Shown here: positions 11,057 to 22,559 of the stretch, piece by piece
Numbering within the stretch: the first letter of the stretch is position 1
Layout of the letters: each line of letters opens with the position of its first letter
From: Vitellaria paradoxa
Lineage: Eukaryota; Streptophyta; Magnoliopsida; Ericales; Sapotaceae
Length of the DNA stretch: 64,000 bases
Assembly (NCBI GenBank): GCA_019916065.1
Contig: CM034240.1
Location: forward strand, 40,946,561-41,010,560
Direction of reading: 5' to 3'
Position numbers and translations under genes: made by a program
The notes under the pieces: model-generated
What the model was told of the DNA's origin: nothing
What the model saw: the letters and a program-made list of their open reading frames with translations, nothing else
Database searches by the model: none

Positions 11057-12919
11057 GACCGCCTCTAAATATTGCGTCTAAACTAACCCCTAAGTGTAAG
11101 GGTATGTGGTGTAGTTTTAACTCGATGAGACTGAGGTCGAATCTGCAGAGAACTATGAGATTGAACACTAGGGTTTTCTAAGTTCTTCTACCTACTATTT
11201 TCGTTTTAAAAGACAGGAAAAGAAAATTGATTTTGAGTTTTGAAAAGTTTTGATTTACTGATTACTAAAATAAATAAACTAAATTGCAACAATTAAATTA
11301 AACTAAAATGAAAGCAATAACATTACGCATTCAAGATAATTTAAGATTTTGATTCAATCTACAAATCTGGGTGAATACCTTATTCTCATGTTTGGATGTG
11401 ATTATTATCTCGATTTATAGCTTAGGTTTAGGAAAAGTAAATCGGAAAGATTTCATCGTGAAAGCTTTAATTTCTAAAATACAATTTTAAAATCACATTT
11501 AGGATAAATAAAACCGGAAAGATATCATCTTGAAAATATTTTTCGGATCCGTATCTTTTTTCTTTGATTTCAAAATATAAAGAAAGTTTTATTCATGTAA
11601 CATCATTAGGGATTTCAATGAAATATGATCAGGGTTACACGTTTTCGAAGGCTTTGAAAATCAAAAGAGAAAGAAAACTAGAAAACATACCTAAATCTAT
11701 TTCATTTGTATTCAAAGTATTAAGAAAGTTATAATCTTGTATAGTTACTAGTAATTTCAAGGAAATATGATCAACTACACAAGTTTTCGAATGTTTTGAA
11801 AATATTAGAAAGTAGATTTAGAGAGCAAAAACCCTAATATGCAACTTTTACGTTACATGCCTGGATTCGATCACATCTAACATTCAAATAAAGGTCCACC
11901 CATCATTGATTGGTTGAATCAATAATAAAAATCTAGTCTAACATGGATGAAATAATAAAATAGTAAATAAAAAGAAAAAGCGAAAAGAAAATAAATTCAT
12001 TGAATAAAACAAAACACGTATGGTTTTTCGCAATGAATTAAACTTGAATCCAAAAGCAATCAATCCAAAAAATCTTTAAAAACTACCCTAATCTATTTTA
12101 ATGAAAAACTAACCTAAAAATTACAACGAAAAGCGTAGGTGATAAATCCTCCCAAACGGCCATAAGTAAGATAGAAAACCTTAAAAGTTAACATAAATGT
12201 GAAGATTAGCCTGCTGTGGTCCGGACTACCCCTGGGGGTGTCTGGACCACAGTGTACTTCATCTTCAATTTGTGTCTTGCTTCTGACAGCTTTCTATCCT
12301 CAACTTCTAATGCAATTTTGACCTTAAAGACGATAGATTCAGTTTCGGCTAAAACATAAAATTGTAGCCCTTCAAACCTTTTTTCCAACCCAAAAAGAAT
12401 CAGGTTAATTGGAGTTGTGAACGAAAATTTATGGTTGAAAAACTGATAGGGTGTCAAGCTGGAACTTTAGTTGCACACCACTTTAACCATCTTGAACTTT
12501 GAACCATTTTCTTCTCATCGGCAACCATGGTAACTGATCTTATTCCTTGAGATGGCTCTTGGGATGTTGAGGAAGTCTTTAAAGTCATTGGACATGTCAG
12601 TATTTTTGTCTTCAAGTTGTTTTCTCCATGTATACCAAGTGTTCAGCAAAATGCCTCAAAAGACACCAAAGCCTATTCTATCATTTCCTTACTTCGGCTT
12701 GCTTTGGCTCCGATTCGGACAGGTCGTTGAGGTGTCCAGACCCAGTAGCTTCTTCATTCTCTTCGCTACTGCTTATTTTGATAATTTTCGGCTTTTCTCT
12801 GCATGTTGAAAAAAAATATCGTAAATTACAAAACATAACTAAAACTTTAAAATTAATTGAATAAATGCATGATTTATGTTTTAAATTATGCTTTGTAATT
12901 ACACTTTTCAACTATAATC
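11057..12919. mobile_element. 1.86 kb insertion of unknown class in the RT
   Basis: The RT coding sequence is interrupted exactly here and ACTTCCT is present on both sides (11050-11056 and 12920-12926), a 7-bp target duplication. Removing the insertion and one copy restores the expected LPQGRKA reading. Its ends (GACCGCCTCTAAATATTG and CAACTATAATC) are not inverted repeats and not TG/CA. It has no long open frame. About 12270-12450 resembles a part of the Gypsy LTR at 47510-47690. It contains an imperfect hairpin at 12214-12252. It may be a retroelement fragment or a non-autonomous transposon. Confidence 0.7.
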
Positions 12920-12926
12920 ACTTCCT

Positions 12927-13735
12927 CAAGGAAGAAAAGCTTTCAAGAACAAATGGATGTTCAGATTAAAGAATGAAAAAGAAAATCAACCAAGGTACAA
13001 AGCCTGATTGGTGGTAAAGGGCTTTGGCCAAAGAAAAGATATTGACTTTGATGAGATATTTTCACTAGTTACGAAAATGAAGTCAATTCAAGTTATACTT
13101 GAATTAGCTGCAAGTTTGAATTTGGAGATTGAGTTGTTAGATGTCAAAACTGCATTCTTTCATGGTGATTTAGAAGAGAAGATATATACGGAGCAGCCAG
13201 AAGGGTTCAAAGTCAAAGGTAAGGAAAATCTTGTATGCCAATTGAAAAAAAGCTTGTATGGATTGAAATAAGCTCCACGGCAATGGTACAAGAGATTTGA
13301 CTCATTCATGATGGATTATGGATATAATAGGACCACATTTAATCACTGTGTTTACTTCAAGAAGTTTATTGATAGTGATTTCATTATCCTACTACTGTAT
13401 GTTGATGATATGTTAATTATTGGCCATGATACTACCAAAATTAACCAATTAAAGAAAGAACTCAGCAAGTCATTTTCCATGAAAGATTCAAGGACCAGCA
13501 AACCAAATATTTGGAATGAAGATCACCAAAGATAGACAAAGCAAAAGGTTATGGCTTCCTCAAGAAAAGTATATTGAAAAAGTGTTAGAGAGATTCAACA
13601 TGAACAAAGCAAAAGTTATATCATCTCCATTTGCAAACCATTTCAAGATAAGTGCAGAACAGAGTCTTAAGACTGATAAAGAGAAGACAGAAATGAAGAA
13701 AGTGTCTTATCATCTGCTGTTGTCAGCTTAATATA
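12927..13735 (+). pseudogene. Copia reverse transcriptase, main part
   Basis: Contains the expected RT landmarks: LVVKGFGQRKDIDFDEIFSL, LLDVKTAFFHGDLEEKIY, KKSLYGLK and the catalytic LLYVDDMLIIG near 13390-13425. There is a stop after SLYGLK (13268-13270), a stop near 13004, and a frameshift at about 13490 after SMKD. The catalytic motif itself is intact, but the gene is not. Confidence 0.9.
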
Positions 13736-14378
13736 TGCAATGGTGTGTACAAGGCCTGATATTGCTTATGCAGTTGGAGTTGTAAGCAAATTTCTTTCCA
13801 TTCCTGGAAAGGAGCACTGGGAAATAGTAAAATAGATTCTCAGGTATCATAGAGGTACTTCAAAAGTATGTTTGAGTTTCAGCACTAACAAAAGGGTGCT
13901 AGATGGTTTTACGGACGCAAATATGGCCAGTGATGTTGACTCCAAAAAATTAACTTTGGGATACTTGATGACCTATGTAAGAGGAGCAACGTCTTGGCAG
14001 TTAAGATTACAGAAATGTGTAGCTCTTTCTACTACAAAAGCAAAGTACATAGTAGTGACAAAAGCATGCAAGGAACTGCTATGGCTAAAAAAGTTCTTAG
14101 AAAAGCTAGGATTGCTACAAGAAAGATATGTTCTTTATGGTGGCAGTCAAAGTGCAATCCATCTATACAAGAAGTTGACCTTCCATTCTAGGTCGAAGCA
14201 TATTAATGTGACATATCACTGGATTCATGATATCTTGGATCGGAAGCTTTTATAGTTGGACAAAGTTCATACAGACAAGAATCCGTTAGATATGATGACA
14301 AAAGTGGTTAAAAGAGAAAAGCTTAAGTTTTGGAGAAACATGGCAGGTATGAACTTAAGTGAGAAATCGCTACAGTGA
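13736..14378 (+). pseudogene. Copia RNase H remnant
   Basis: TRPDIAYAVGVVSKFLS is the RT-RNase H linker. It is followed by DGFTDANMASDVDSKKLTLG, ATSWQLRLQKCVALSTTKAK and SRSKHINVTYHWIHD, the RNase H domain with the usual E replaced by K in the STTEAE motif. A TAG at 14253-14255 precedes a last block (DKNPLDMMTKVVKREKLKFW) that ends at 14378. Confidence 0.85.
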
Positions 14379-14636
14379 AATTTGGATGACACCTTCAATC
14401 AGGGGGTGCAAGGGCACCTCGGTAAGAAAGTGCAATTGCCCAAGACCAAGGGCAAAGCATCGCTGGACAGAGGCAATGCAAAAAGGAATCTTGATTATAA
14501 TGCTTACAGCTAATGTTATTGGTACTTTTAATAAGAGAGTGTAGGAGCTCAATACAGGGGGTGCTTTAAGATTGCTAGGATATGTTCTATTCAGTAGAAC
14601 ATGACAAACTCACCCACGCTGGGTGGAGGGAATTAT

Positions 14637-15055
14637 TGTTGACTTGAATGGTGTCTACTCACGTTGGTAGATGACACTAATCTACTAGCCGAATGACACC
14701 AAATTATAACAGCCAACTTTTGGATAAATTAAAAATTCTTTGGCAAATTTCAGTTAAACCCATTCACAATTTTTGTAAAATAGATTAGTATAAATAGGTG
14801 TAGAGATTTATTGGTTTTGCGTGGCTAAATCTTGCAAGAACTTAAGTGGTTTAAGAGAGATAAATAGGTAAGGCAGAGAAGTGAGAAAGAACTGAGAGGT
14901 TTTGTATTCCTTTATATTTTTCATAAAATATAGTGAAGCTCTCCATGCACACAGATATTACCGAACCATGTAAACTTCTTGTGTTATTCTTTTTTTTTTT
15001 TGTGTAATTATCTTATGTTATTCTTTGTTTATGTTTTTGACTCCTTCTAATATCT
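14637..15055 (+). repeat. 3' LTR of the degenerate Copia
   Basis: Starts TGTTGACTTGAATGGTGT and aligns along its whole length with the interrupted 5' LTR, up to CTCCTTCTAATATC. The expected CCCCAACA end is replaced by a TA-rich run, so the exact end is uncertain. A short duplication around a poly-T tract (about 14989-15025) lengthens it. Confidence 0.8.
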
Positions 15056-15396
15056 ATATATATGCATCACAAATTCCAACCCTCATATAAGCACAACTAT
15101 ATATGCATTAGCAAAGTCAATCAATAAACTAAACCCCAAACACATCCTCCACACATTAATTTAAAAAAAAAAAAAAAAACCCATTTAATTAATTTAACCC
15201 CACCCCTTCAAAATGCCATGGAGCCAGTCTTGTATCTAAAACAAGCTGTAAAAAATGTAGACATCTCTTGTTAAACTTCAAAAGCTGCCAGTTGGGAGTC
15301 TTGAGTCTTGACTTGTTCTCTCTCTGCCAAAGCTTTATAGTCCAAGAGCTTTTTGTCTGTCTCTGGTGGGAGCACAGCATTGCCACATATCAATTC

Positions 15397-15404
15397 TATA
15401 TAAA
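15397..15404 (+). promoter_or_regulatory. TATA box of the NAR2/NRT3 gene
   Basis: TATATAAA lies 81 bp upstream of the ATG at 15485, a normal plant spacing that allows a 5' leader of about 50 bases. Confidence 0.65.
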
Positions 15405-15484
15405 GCAACCCAAGTAGAAATCCCGGTTCATCTTTGGTCTTTGTTTCTTGCTAATTCAAATTGCTTTGGAAGCATCATCAATTA

Positions 15485-15631
15485 ATGGCCATTCCTGGTT
15501 TTCTTGTGGCTTCTGCTCTCCTCTCTTGCCTGGCAACTTGCTATGGTACCGCGACCTTCTCTTCCCTTCAGAGAACTCTTGTGGTCACAGCTTCTCCCAC
15601 ACCTGGACAAGGTATGTGGAAATCCCATCTC

Positions 15632-15684
<53 letters not shown>

Positions 15685-18542
15685 GGATGCATGTATATAC
15701 ATATGTATGAATTGAGAGAGGGCAAAATTAGCTTAGATTAAATCTAAAGATGAGTTTGATTTGAGCCGCGTATGAAAATGGATTCATTTGATCCGATCTA
15801 AGTACTTCGATTTGAGAGGTTGATTTTGTTGATTAATCATCCTAATTGTCCATGAATTGGATGAACAAGTACGGAGTTTCCAACAGTTGACTTTGAATAA
15901 ATTAATGGTATAAAACAAAGGCGCCGTGAACCAAACGTCGTTCCACCCCCTGGGTAGTTTAGCAATATGTTATGCTCACACCTCATGTATTATGAGGATA
16001 AGTTTACTGCTACCTACCACTGCAATAGCTACCACTACAATATTGTTACCATAAAACTTACTCGCTTGTAACTTTTTTACCCGACAAATTTTACTCTTCA
16101 CTTTAAAGTTTTATTTAAAATCTCACTTTGAACTTGATTTCTTTTTAATTAATAGTCGACGTTTTATTTGATTGTAATTTACATATTTGGAGTATGTGAA
16201 AATTAATATAAATTAGTAAAAATTACAATCTTGTAATTTATACCGTCTATAAAAAATTAGTTTTATAAAGATTCTTGGAGCTCTATTGTTCATTAAGTGG
16301 ATGGCTTTTAATTCATCAAAAAATGGACAATTAGATTACTTAAAAAAATTGAAACAATTGAAACGTAGACGATTAACTAATGGAAGGGATACATTGTAAT
16401 AAAATAAAAAAATTAATTCTTTAGTTAATAAAAAATATTAAATTTTAAAATAAAATTTCAAATAAAGTTTATAATTATAAAGTAAAATTTATTCAGTTGC
16501 TCATAAACAACGTCGGATTTGTGGGCTTATGCCACTACTTTTCACACTTAAAAAGTACTATTATTGTATATTATTTCATTTAAGGTTTTATTTAGAGTAT
16601 TAAATTTCACAAAAATAAAAAATTAAAATTTTTTTAAAAAATTCTAATTTTTGATTACAAGAATTATAAAATTACAATTTTTATTAATTTTTACCACATT
16701 TTTTTCACTCTAAATGTATTTAAAAATTCAGTTATTATTATTATTATTATGATTAAGAACTTTAAAGTATTGATAGAGGATTAGGGAACCTAGCCTAGCC
16801 TCCTAGGCCCTACTTGCACTTTTCATCGTTTGATTGACAGTGTATCTTTTTTGACCATTGATGAATGGAACTAAAAATATTCAAGTGTGTTTATCTATTT
16901 TCTTTTTCTTTTTTGGCAGCTGTGATGTTGGGTGTGTGTATTGTTTAAATCTCCCATATAGATTAAATTTTGACTTAATTTATTAGATTTAATTAATTTA
17001 AAAAAAATTATATGTGTGTATCTAATACTCTATTATTTCTATATGTCTTCATCGATCTGAACCTTGTCCCAAGAAATTACAATAGACAGGTATTATCAGA
17101 ATGTTAAGTTATTTGTAACATTTAAGTCCTATTAACGGACCAAGTTTTGACTTGATTTATTGCATTGGGTTAAGTTGAAAAATATTAATAATAAATAAAT
17201 AAATATCTATTTTTTTTTCTTGGCATTTAAAAGGGTGTAATTTATTTCGCCCTTTACTTTCTTTTCCTCGGCATTTAAAAATATAATAATATTATATAGG
17301 AATAAAAAATTTAAGATGTGATTTAATCGTACTTATCTTTATTTTTTTTTAAATAATGCGTACATGCGCGTGTCTACGTATGTGTATACTTATCTTTAAA
17401 TAGTTTTTTATTTTTTTAATCTTGAAATGGGAGTGATAGTACGTATCTTTTTTCTTTTTCTTTTTTCAATTTGTGCACTCAAAGGAGACAGAAAAATTAA
17501 AAAAAATAAAAAATAAATGAGAAATTATTAAATAAAGCACTGCACTGCCACGTACCATGCATCAATTTAAACATGACACGCTAGATATTAACACTTGAAT
17601 TTGTTTAGAGACTGTATGGCACCAAAAATAAAAAAAAAAAAGTGTAACTCTGCATTAAGATGCGATGCTATCATGATAGTTTTTGATTAAACATTTAGTA
17701 AAAATTTAAAAAAATTAGTAAAAGTTAGAAATGTATTTAGTAAAGAAAGTTGGAGAAGGTAAAGAAAAATAGTAAATTTTGATTTTTCTGATAAAAATTA
17801 GTGAGCCAAACATTCGCTTATTATCTTGTAAAAATTATGAAAGAAACACTTACACTGCAATCCTCCTAAGTGGTGGATCTAAATGTTCAAAATTTGTTTA
17901 ACATCTGAATACCATAGCCACTCCTCACTCTGGAAAAGCAACTAAAGATTTTCCTAGAAAGTGTTCAACATCCAAACTTTCTTCAATTTTGCAATTTTGC
18001 AAAGCACATGATGTTGGTATTTAACCAGCTTTTGGATGAAACCAAATTAACTTGCAGTGCTGAAAGGTGGGCAAGACCAAATGACAGTTAGATGGTCATA
18101 CAACCAGACCTTCCCAGCAGGGACAGACTCAGCTTACAAGACCGTGAAGGTCAAGCTCTGCTACGCACCCATCAGCCAACTAGACAGGGCCTGGAGGAAG
18201 ACACAGGACGAGCTAGACAAGGACAAGACCTGCCAATTCAAGATCACTGCCCAGCCCTACAGCCCCTCCAACAACTCCTTCACTTGGACTGTTGAGAAGG
18301 ACATCCCAACGGCAACCTACTTCGTCCGGGTATACGCCTACAACTCCGGCGGCGTCGAGGCGGCCTATGGCCAAACCACTGACACTCACAAGACCACCAA
18401 CTTGTTCCAGGTCCAGGCGATCTCCGGCCGCCATGTCTCCCTCGACATTGCCTCCATCTGCTTCTCTGTTTTCTCCATCATCTCCCTCTTTGGGTTCTTC
18501 TACATGGAAAAGAGAAAGGCAAAATCTACCCAGCAGAAGTGA
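15485..18542 (+). CDS. NRT3: high-affinity nitrate transporter accessory protein NAR2/NRT3
   Basis: Partner of NRT2 nitrate transporters: in this family a single-pass plasma-membrane protein binds NRT2 and is needed for its stability and high-affinity uptake. Two coding exons, 15485-15611 and 18058-18542, joined by a 2,446-bp GT-AG intron, give 203 aa; the junction codon is completed as GTG (GQ-V-LKGG). Residues 1-21 form a signal peptide (FLVASALLSCLATCYG). The middle has WSYNQTFPAGTDSAYKTVKV, KLCYAPISQLDRAWRK and TATYFVRVYAYNSGG, hallmark NRT3 blocks. A transmembrane helix lies at about 172-194, followed by a basic tail (MEKRKAKSTQQK). Length fits the family (about 200). Exon 2 is notably GC-rich compared with its surroundings. 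Family assignment is firm; which paralogue (3.1 or 3.2 type) is not decided. Confidence 0.93.
15612..18057 (+). other. intron of NAR2/NRT3
   Basis: It starts GTATGTGG and ends CTTGCAG. The interior is AT-rich with poly-A and poly-T tracts and no coding sequence. A CT/TA compound microsatellite (about 15630-15683) lies just inside the donor. Confidence 0.85.
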
Positions 18543-19336
18543 TGAAAGTTTTTTTTTTCTTGAATGGGGGCACAAGACTATAGTTATCCAGGGATAATAA
18601 GACCTAGTTTAGCTGTTTTGAGGTTAATGTGGGGAAGGTGTTAACTGGTTGACATTTCCAATGAGATGGTTTGGATAGAAGAACTAGGATCATCAAATCA
18701 TCTTTTGTTTGTTTCTTGAGAAAGTGAAAAGAAAAATTATGTGTTATCAAATGATGTGCTCTATCAACATTGTCACTAGCCCATTCATGACATAACAACA
18801 CTGTTCTTAGTCACGGGAAATTAATGATTCCCAGAAAAATCTATACAAAGTCCTCGTTCATAAATAAAATCTGTGATGTGTCATCTGGCAGAGCAAATTG
18901 GACAGGCCAAAATCACTATCAATATTTGGGACCTCAAACTGAGTTTTATTGCTGACATACAAGCATCAATGCCATACGCAAAATGTCCAAATAAGACAAA
19001 CGTAATTGATATTCCATCACAAACCTTAAGGACAGAGGTAACCACTGTAGTTATTACACATAAGAATTGTAGTTGGGAGATAATCAGCAGATACAAATTG
19101 TACTGGCAGCTTTTTGTTTCTACATATTCAATTCAATCATTACCTCCTTCAGTGAAGGTAATTTTAACCACTGGAGAAGAAACCTGAGCCCTTTGAAGCC
19201 CTGTTAACCTCCCTCTAAACAGTGACAATGGTAGTTATTTATTTATATTTTTTTATTTTGTGACAATGGTAGTTAGCATTCCACATTGAAGAAAGAATGA
19301 GTGGTAGATTCTACAGGCTGATATTCTCTGGCATGA
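18543..19336. other. convergent intergenic region
   Basis: Holds the 3' UTR of NAR2 (+) and of the diphosphatase (-), which point toward each other. Only chance open frames are seen. Confidence 0.5.
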
Positions 19337-20299
19337 TTAGGGGGTGAAAATCATTTCAGTGGTCTTCAATCGATCAGCTCCAAGAAGAACTAACCTATCA
19401 TCAAAAACATCTATATATCCAAATGCATCTGTTCCGGGAGGGCACTCCAGGGCTGCTTCAAGGACACGGTGGTGTATGCCATGCGAGTCAATTGAGTGCC
19501 CGCCTGCATGATCGTGTCCAGCCAGGCAAACCTTCACACAACTATATCTATGTACCACATCCATTACTTCATCGTAATTCCACAGAAGCGCTTCTGGGGA
19601 TGTTGCACCAGGATCCAAAGGAACGTGGCAGCAGAGTACAACTGTCTGGCTTGACTTAGTTGCGTCCTGGAGCACATCTTCCAACCATCTTAATTGTTCA
19701 TTTCCAACACCTCCATTGAACATGAGGAACCTTCTATCCAGGCCCATCAGTCCTCCTGGACTGTTCTTCTCTGGATTGGGGTTTTTCTCCCTAAGAACAT
19801 TTACAGCCTCCACTGTGTTTGGATGATCTTGAGGCCAACCAATTGCGCTAATATCAAAGCCATCAAGGACTACAAATCTGTATTCTGGGATTGGAGAAAA
19901 ATCATAGTATGCACGGCCGTTAAGACCAGGTATTTTCAATAATGGAAGTAATTTGTCACGGGGGAGATTGTAGAGGCAGTGATTGCCAATCATATGATAA
20001 ACAGGGCCTTCAAAAGTCTCGAAAGCATCAAGGACTTTCCTAATTGCATTAAGAGATTGGTCTTTCGGGCAATACCCATCAATAATATCCCCAAAATTGA
20101 CCACAAAGTTAAGCTTCTGCAGCTTGTTCCATTTCTGGATGGCCCTCTGCAACACAAGAATGCTGTGTCGATAGTATCGAGGAACACCAAGGAATGAACG
20201 ACCATCAGGAATATCAGCATACTGGACATCTGCTATAACCCCGAAAGAAAGAAGAGGTTGCTTTCCCTGTGCATTCACTAATCCACCAGCTGGGCCCAT
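19337..20299 (-). CDS. Mn-dependent ADP-ribose/CDP-alcohol diphosphatase
   Basis: Calcineurin-like metallophosphoesterase of the ADPRM family, which splits ADP-ribose, CDP-choline and similar nucleotide diphosphates with Mn2+. Single coding exon of 320 aa starting at the ATG at 20299 (MGPAGGLVNAQ). The open frame extends 20 codons further up, but the family begins near this methionine. Metal-site motifs in order: GVIADVQYADIPDG (20-33, D24 and Q26), NFGDIIDG (68-75), MIGNHCLYN (103-111), CCHVPLD (223-229) and GHDHAGGH (261-268). All the expected aspartate, asparagine and histidine ligands are present, so it should be active. No signal peptide is visible; likely cytosolic. Convergent with NAR2. 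Confidence 0.92.
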   Translation of the reverse strand: MGPAGGLVNAQGKQPLLSFGVIADVQYADIPDGRSFLGVPRYYRHSILVLQRAIQKWNKLQKLNFVVNFGDIIDGYCPKDQSLNAIRKVLDAFETFEGPVYHMIGNHCLYNLPRDKLLPLLKIPGLNGRAYYDFSPIPEYRFVVLDGFDISAIGWPQDHPNTVEAVNVLREKNPNPEKNSPGGLMGLDRRFLMFNGGVGNEQLRWLEDVLQDATKSSQTVVLCCHVPLDPGATSPEALLWNYDEVMDVVHRYSCVKVCLAGHDHAGGHSIDSHGIHHRVLEAALECPPGTDAFGYIDVFDDRLVLLGADRLKTTEMIFTP

Positions 20300-22330
20300 T
20301 CTTTGTAAACACAAGAATTCTAACAAATGGCATGAATGAGTGGTTAAGAAACTTATCATGGTTCATGTGCAATTAAACTACAACAATTTCCATAGCTGAT
20401 CAATTGTGCAATCACAAGAAAAAATGGCAGCCAAACTATGAGTCCCTGAGATTTTTTATTCGATAACTTGATCTATCATGTTAGGTTCATTTCATCATGG
20501 CCTAAGCTTTTGGGAGAATTGATGACCTAATAAGATATTACAGCATTGGTCCTGAGAATAAATAAGCTGCCTAGTAGTTTTTATTCCCCTTCTGGGTCTG
20601 CTCCCCGACCATGTCTATTATTCTGAACCTTTTTTATGCGTGTGGTTGTGCAACTTATTCAGTTTAATTTTTTTCTTGTTTATAAATAAGTTTATTTTAT
20701 TTGTTTATTCTCTCCATGCGCAAGATGAGGTTGCGCATGAGATCAATGGACTCCAATAACTACCATCCTTTGATTAAAAGGAAGAAGAAGAAACTAACAC
20801 CCAGATAAATTTCTATACTGCCCCCATACTCCCATCAAGGACAAACACAATTTCAATCATCTGATTGAGTCCCAGAGGATAAAAGCAAATGTTACAAAAG
20901 ATGCAAATGCCACTAGTATATGAAAAATCCCAACATCACCTCTCCACCACATATCACACCACATCCATGTAAAAATTTAATAGGAAACCTAATTGCGGCA
21001 CAATCCACATGAATGGTGACCGTTCAAGTCTTTCAACTCAAGTCAATCTTTTCCGAATTAAATGGGGTCAGTTACTTGGACACCTTTTCTCCATCCTAAT
21101 TGGTTAAGAGTCATATCCTCCATCAAACCATATTGAGCCATATCTTTATAAAACAAAAATTACACGATAACAAACCTATATTGCAAAAGAAATTCACTTC
21201 AAAAGCCAAACTGTAAGGCAAGCAATTAAGTGGAAAAACAAAAATTGAAGTAAAATAATCAATTTGTAATAGGTATAAGAACTAAAATGTGAAATGAAGA
21301 ATAAAACAGTGGGAATGACTAACACTGCTAGAGCTGTTGGTTTCAAAAGGGCATAGAGAATTTATTTTCCAAATAATTTCAAGTTAGAATATCCATCAAT
21401 ACAGTTAAGTGTACGTACAGAATAAATTCCAGTTCTTTTTTTTTTTTTTTTGATGGGTGACAGGAAACAATCATGCAACTTATTCTAGTCGAAACTAGAA
21501 AGAAAGGAGATTAATTGTAAGATTATGTGGAATAACAGAGAAAAATATGATAATAGCAGAAAAACTTTAAAATGTAGTTTATTTATGGAAATTGAAAAAT
21601 ATATGATACACATCTTTTCCATTAATTCCTGAAATAAGTTTTCAAAGGATGGGAAGGCAAGGTATAAAATTCTGTCCCCGGTTTAGTCCGAGTGGCTCAT
21701 GAGTATGGATGTGCTCCTCACATAGATCACGGGTTCGATTCTGACTCAAGCGGAATGTATGTGAAAGACATTGTATAACTTTTCGATTTATCCATCAGCT
21801 ACGCGTTTTCTCAAAAGTAATGCAATAAATGATGAGGGTTTCGAATTACAAAAACAAAGTTATGAAAATTCTTCTAGTATAGTCCGAAAAATAATCCTTA
21901 TAACTGTACAATGTATACGTGTTATGTAAGGTAACCCAGATTAAACGAATTTAATATATTTATTTGAAAATATTTAAACGAGAATTAATAATCCTCTTTT
22001 GAACGACTGATTTTCATTAATCAATGCAATAAAACACAATTCTTTTAAATGGGTTAACAAGCAGAGAGAATGGAGAACGAAGAGATTGATTAAGCGTCAA
22101 TCATGAGCTCAATTGAAAGTAGGTATCAAATACAAATTCCCAATCGATTGTCTTCCAATGAAGTTGCCAATGCAGAAAACTGAAGAAGAAATAGTCAAAC
22201 AACAAACAACTGAGGGTTTACTTTTCATTCATACAAATCAAATTGTAGAGAAGATATACACGTACCAACTCCTCGAAGATCTGAACTGATGCACCCAGCT
22301 ATCTTCGCCGCGCGCCCGAGAGTTGTTATA
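20300..22330 (-). other. probable 5'UTR intron and leader exon of the diphosphatase
   Basis: On the minus strand a donor-like GAGTTG|GTACGTG is at about 22266 and an acceptor-like TTTACAAAG lies just before the ATG at 20299. A TATA-like run (TATATAGATATAT, minus) sits at about 22325-22342, with a GA/CT repeat (22349-22369) above it. This suggests a short non-coding first exon (about 22267-22300) and a 2-kb intron that contains a SINE. Inferred from splice-like signals only. Confidence 0.4.
21674..21860 (+). mobile_element. tRNA-derived SINE
   Basis: The head reads TAGTCCGAGTGGCTCATGAG (box A-like) and ACGGGTTCGATTCTGACTC (box B), 40 bp apart as in a tRNA gene. The flanks TATAAAATTCT (21663-21673) and TATGAAAATTCT (21861-21872) are a likely target duplication with one indel. 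It is similar in length and layout to the SINE at 24429, including a shared CTCACATAGA stretch and a TTTATCCA...CTAC block. It lies in the intron of the diphosphatase gene. Confidence 0.65.
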
Positions 22331-22348
22331 TATCTATATATGCATATA

Positions 22349-22369
22349 GAGAGAGAGAGAGAGAGAGAG
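22349..22369 (+). repeat. GA microsatellite
   Basis: (GA)n of about 20 bases upstream of the presumed TATA box of the diphosphatase, i.e. a CT tract on its coding strand, a common plant promoter element. Confidence 0.7.
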
Positions 22370-22559
22370 GAGGGGGGGAGGACAAGAATTGCCGTGATGG
22401 TCGTTTCCGAAAACATATGGGTAGGTGTCAGAATTACTATTGGCAAATTTGACAGTCGGTGGCGTGAAATTACAAAGATGTCGTCTTTGTGGTAGAAAAT
22501 TACAGGAACGGCCACTAACACCCGCGCTGCCAATGTGACGATAATATGGCAAGGTGAAA

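Larger units (their letters stand above)
6659..15055 (+). mobile_element. degenerate Copia LTR retrotransposon
   Basis: Order seen on the + strand: 5' LTR (with an insertion), primer-binding site, gag, protease, integrase remnant, reverse transcriptase (split), RNase H, polypurine tract GGGTGGAGGG (14617-14630 region), 3' LTR. Every coding part has stops or frameshifts and the integrase core is deleted, so it cannot be active. No clean 5-bp target duplication is left. The 3' LTR ends about 340 bp upstream of the NAR2 TATA box. Confidence 0.9.

Noticed and set aside
18213..18575. 120-codon minus-strand frame opposite NAR2 exon 2
   Set aside because: It arises from the GC-rich exon; the + strand protein is clearly the conserved one.
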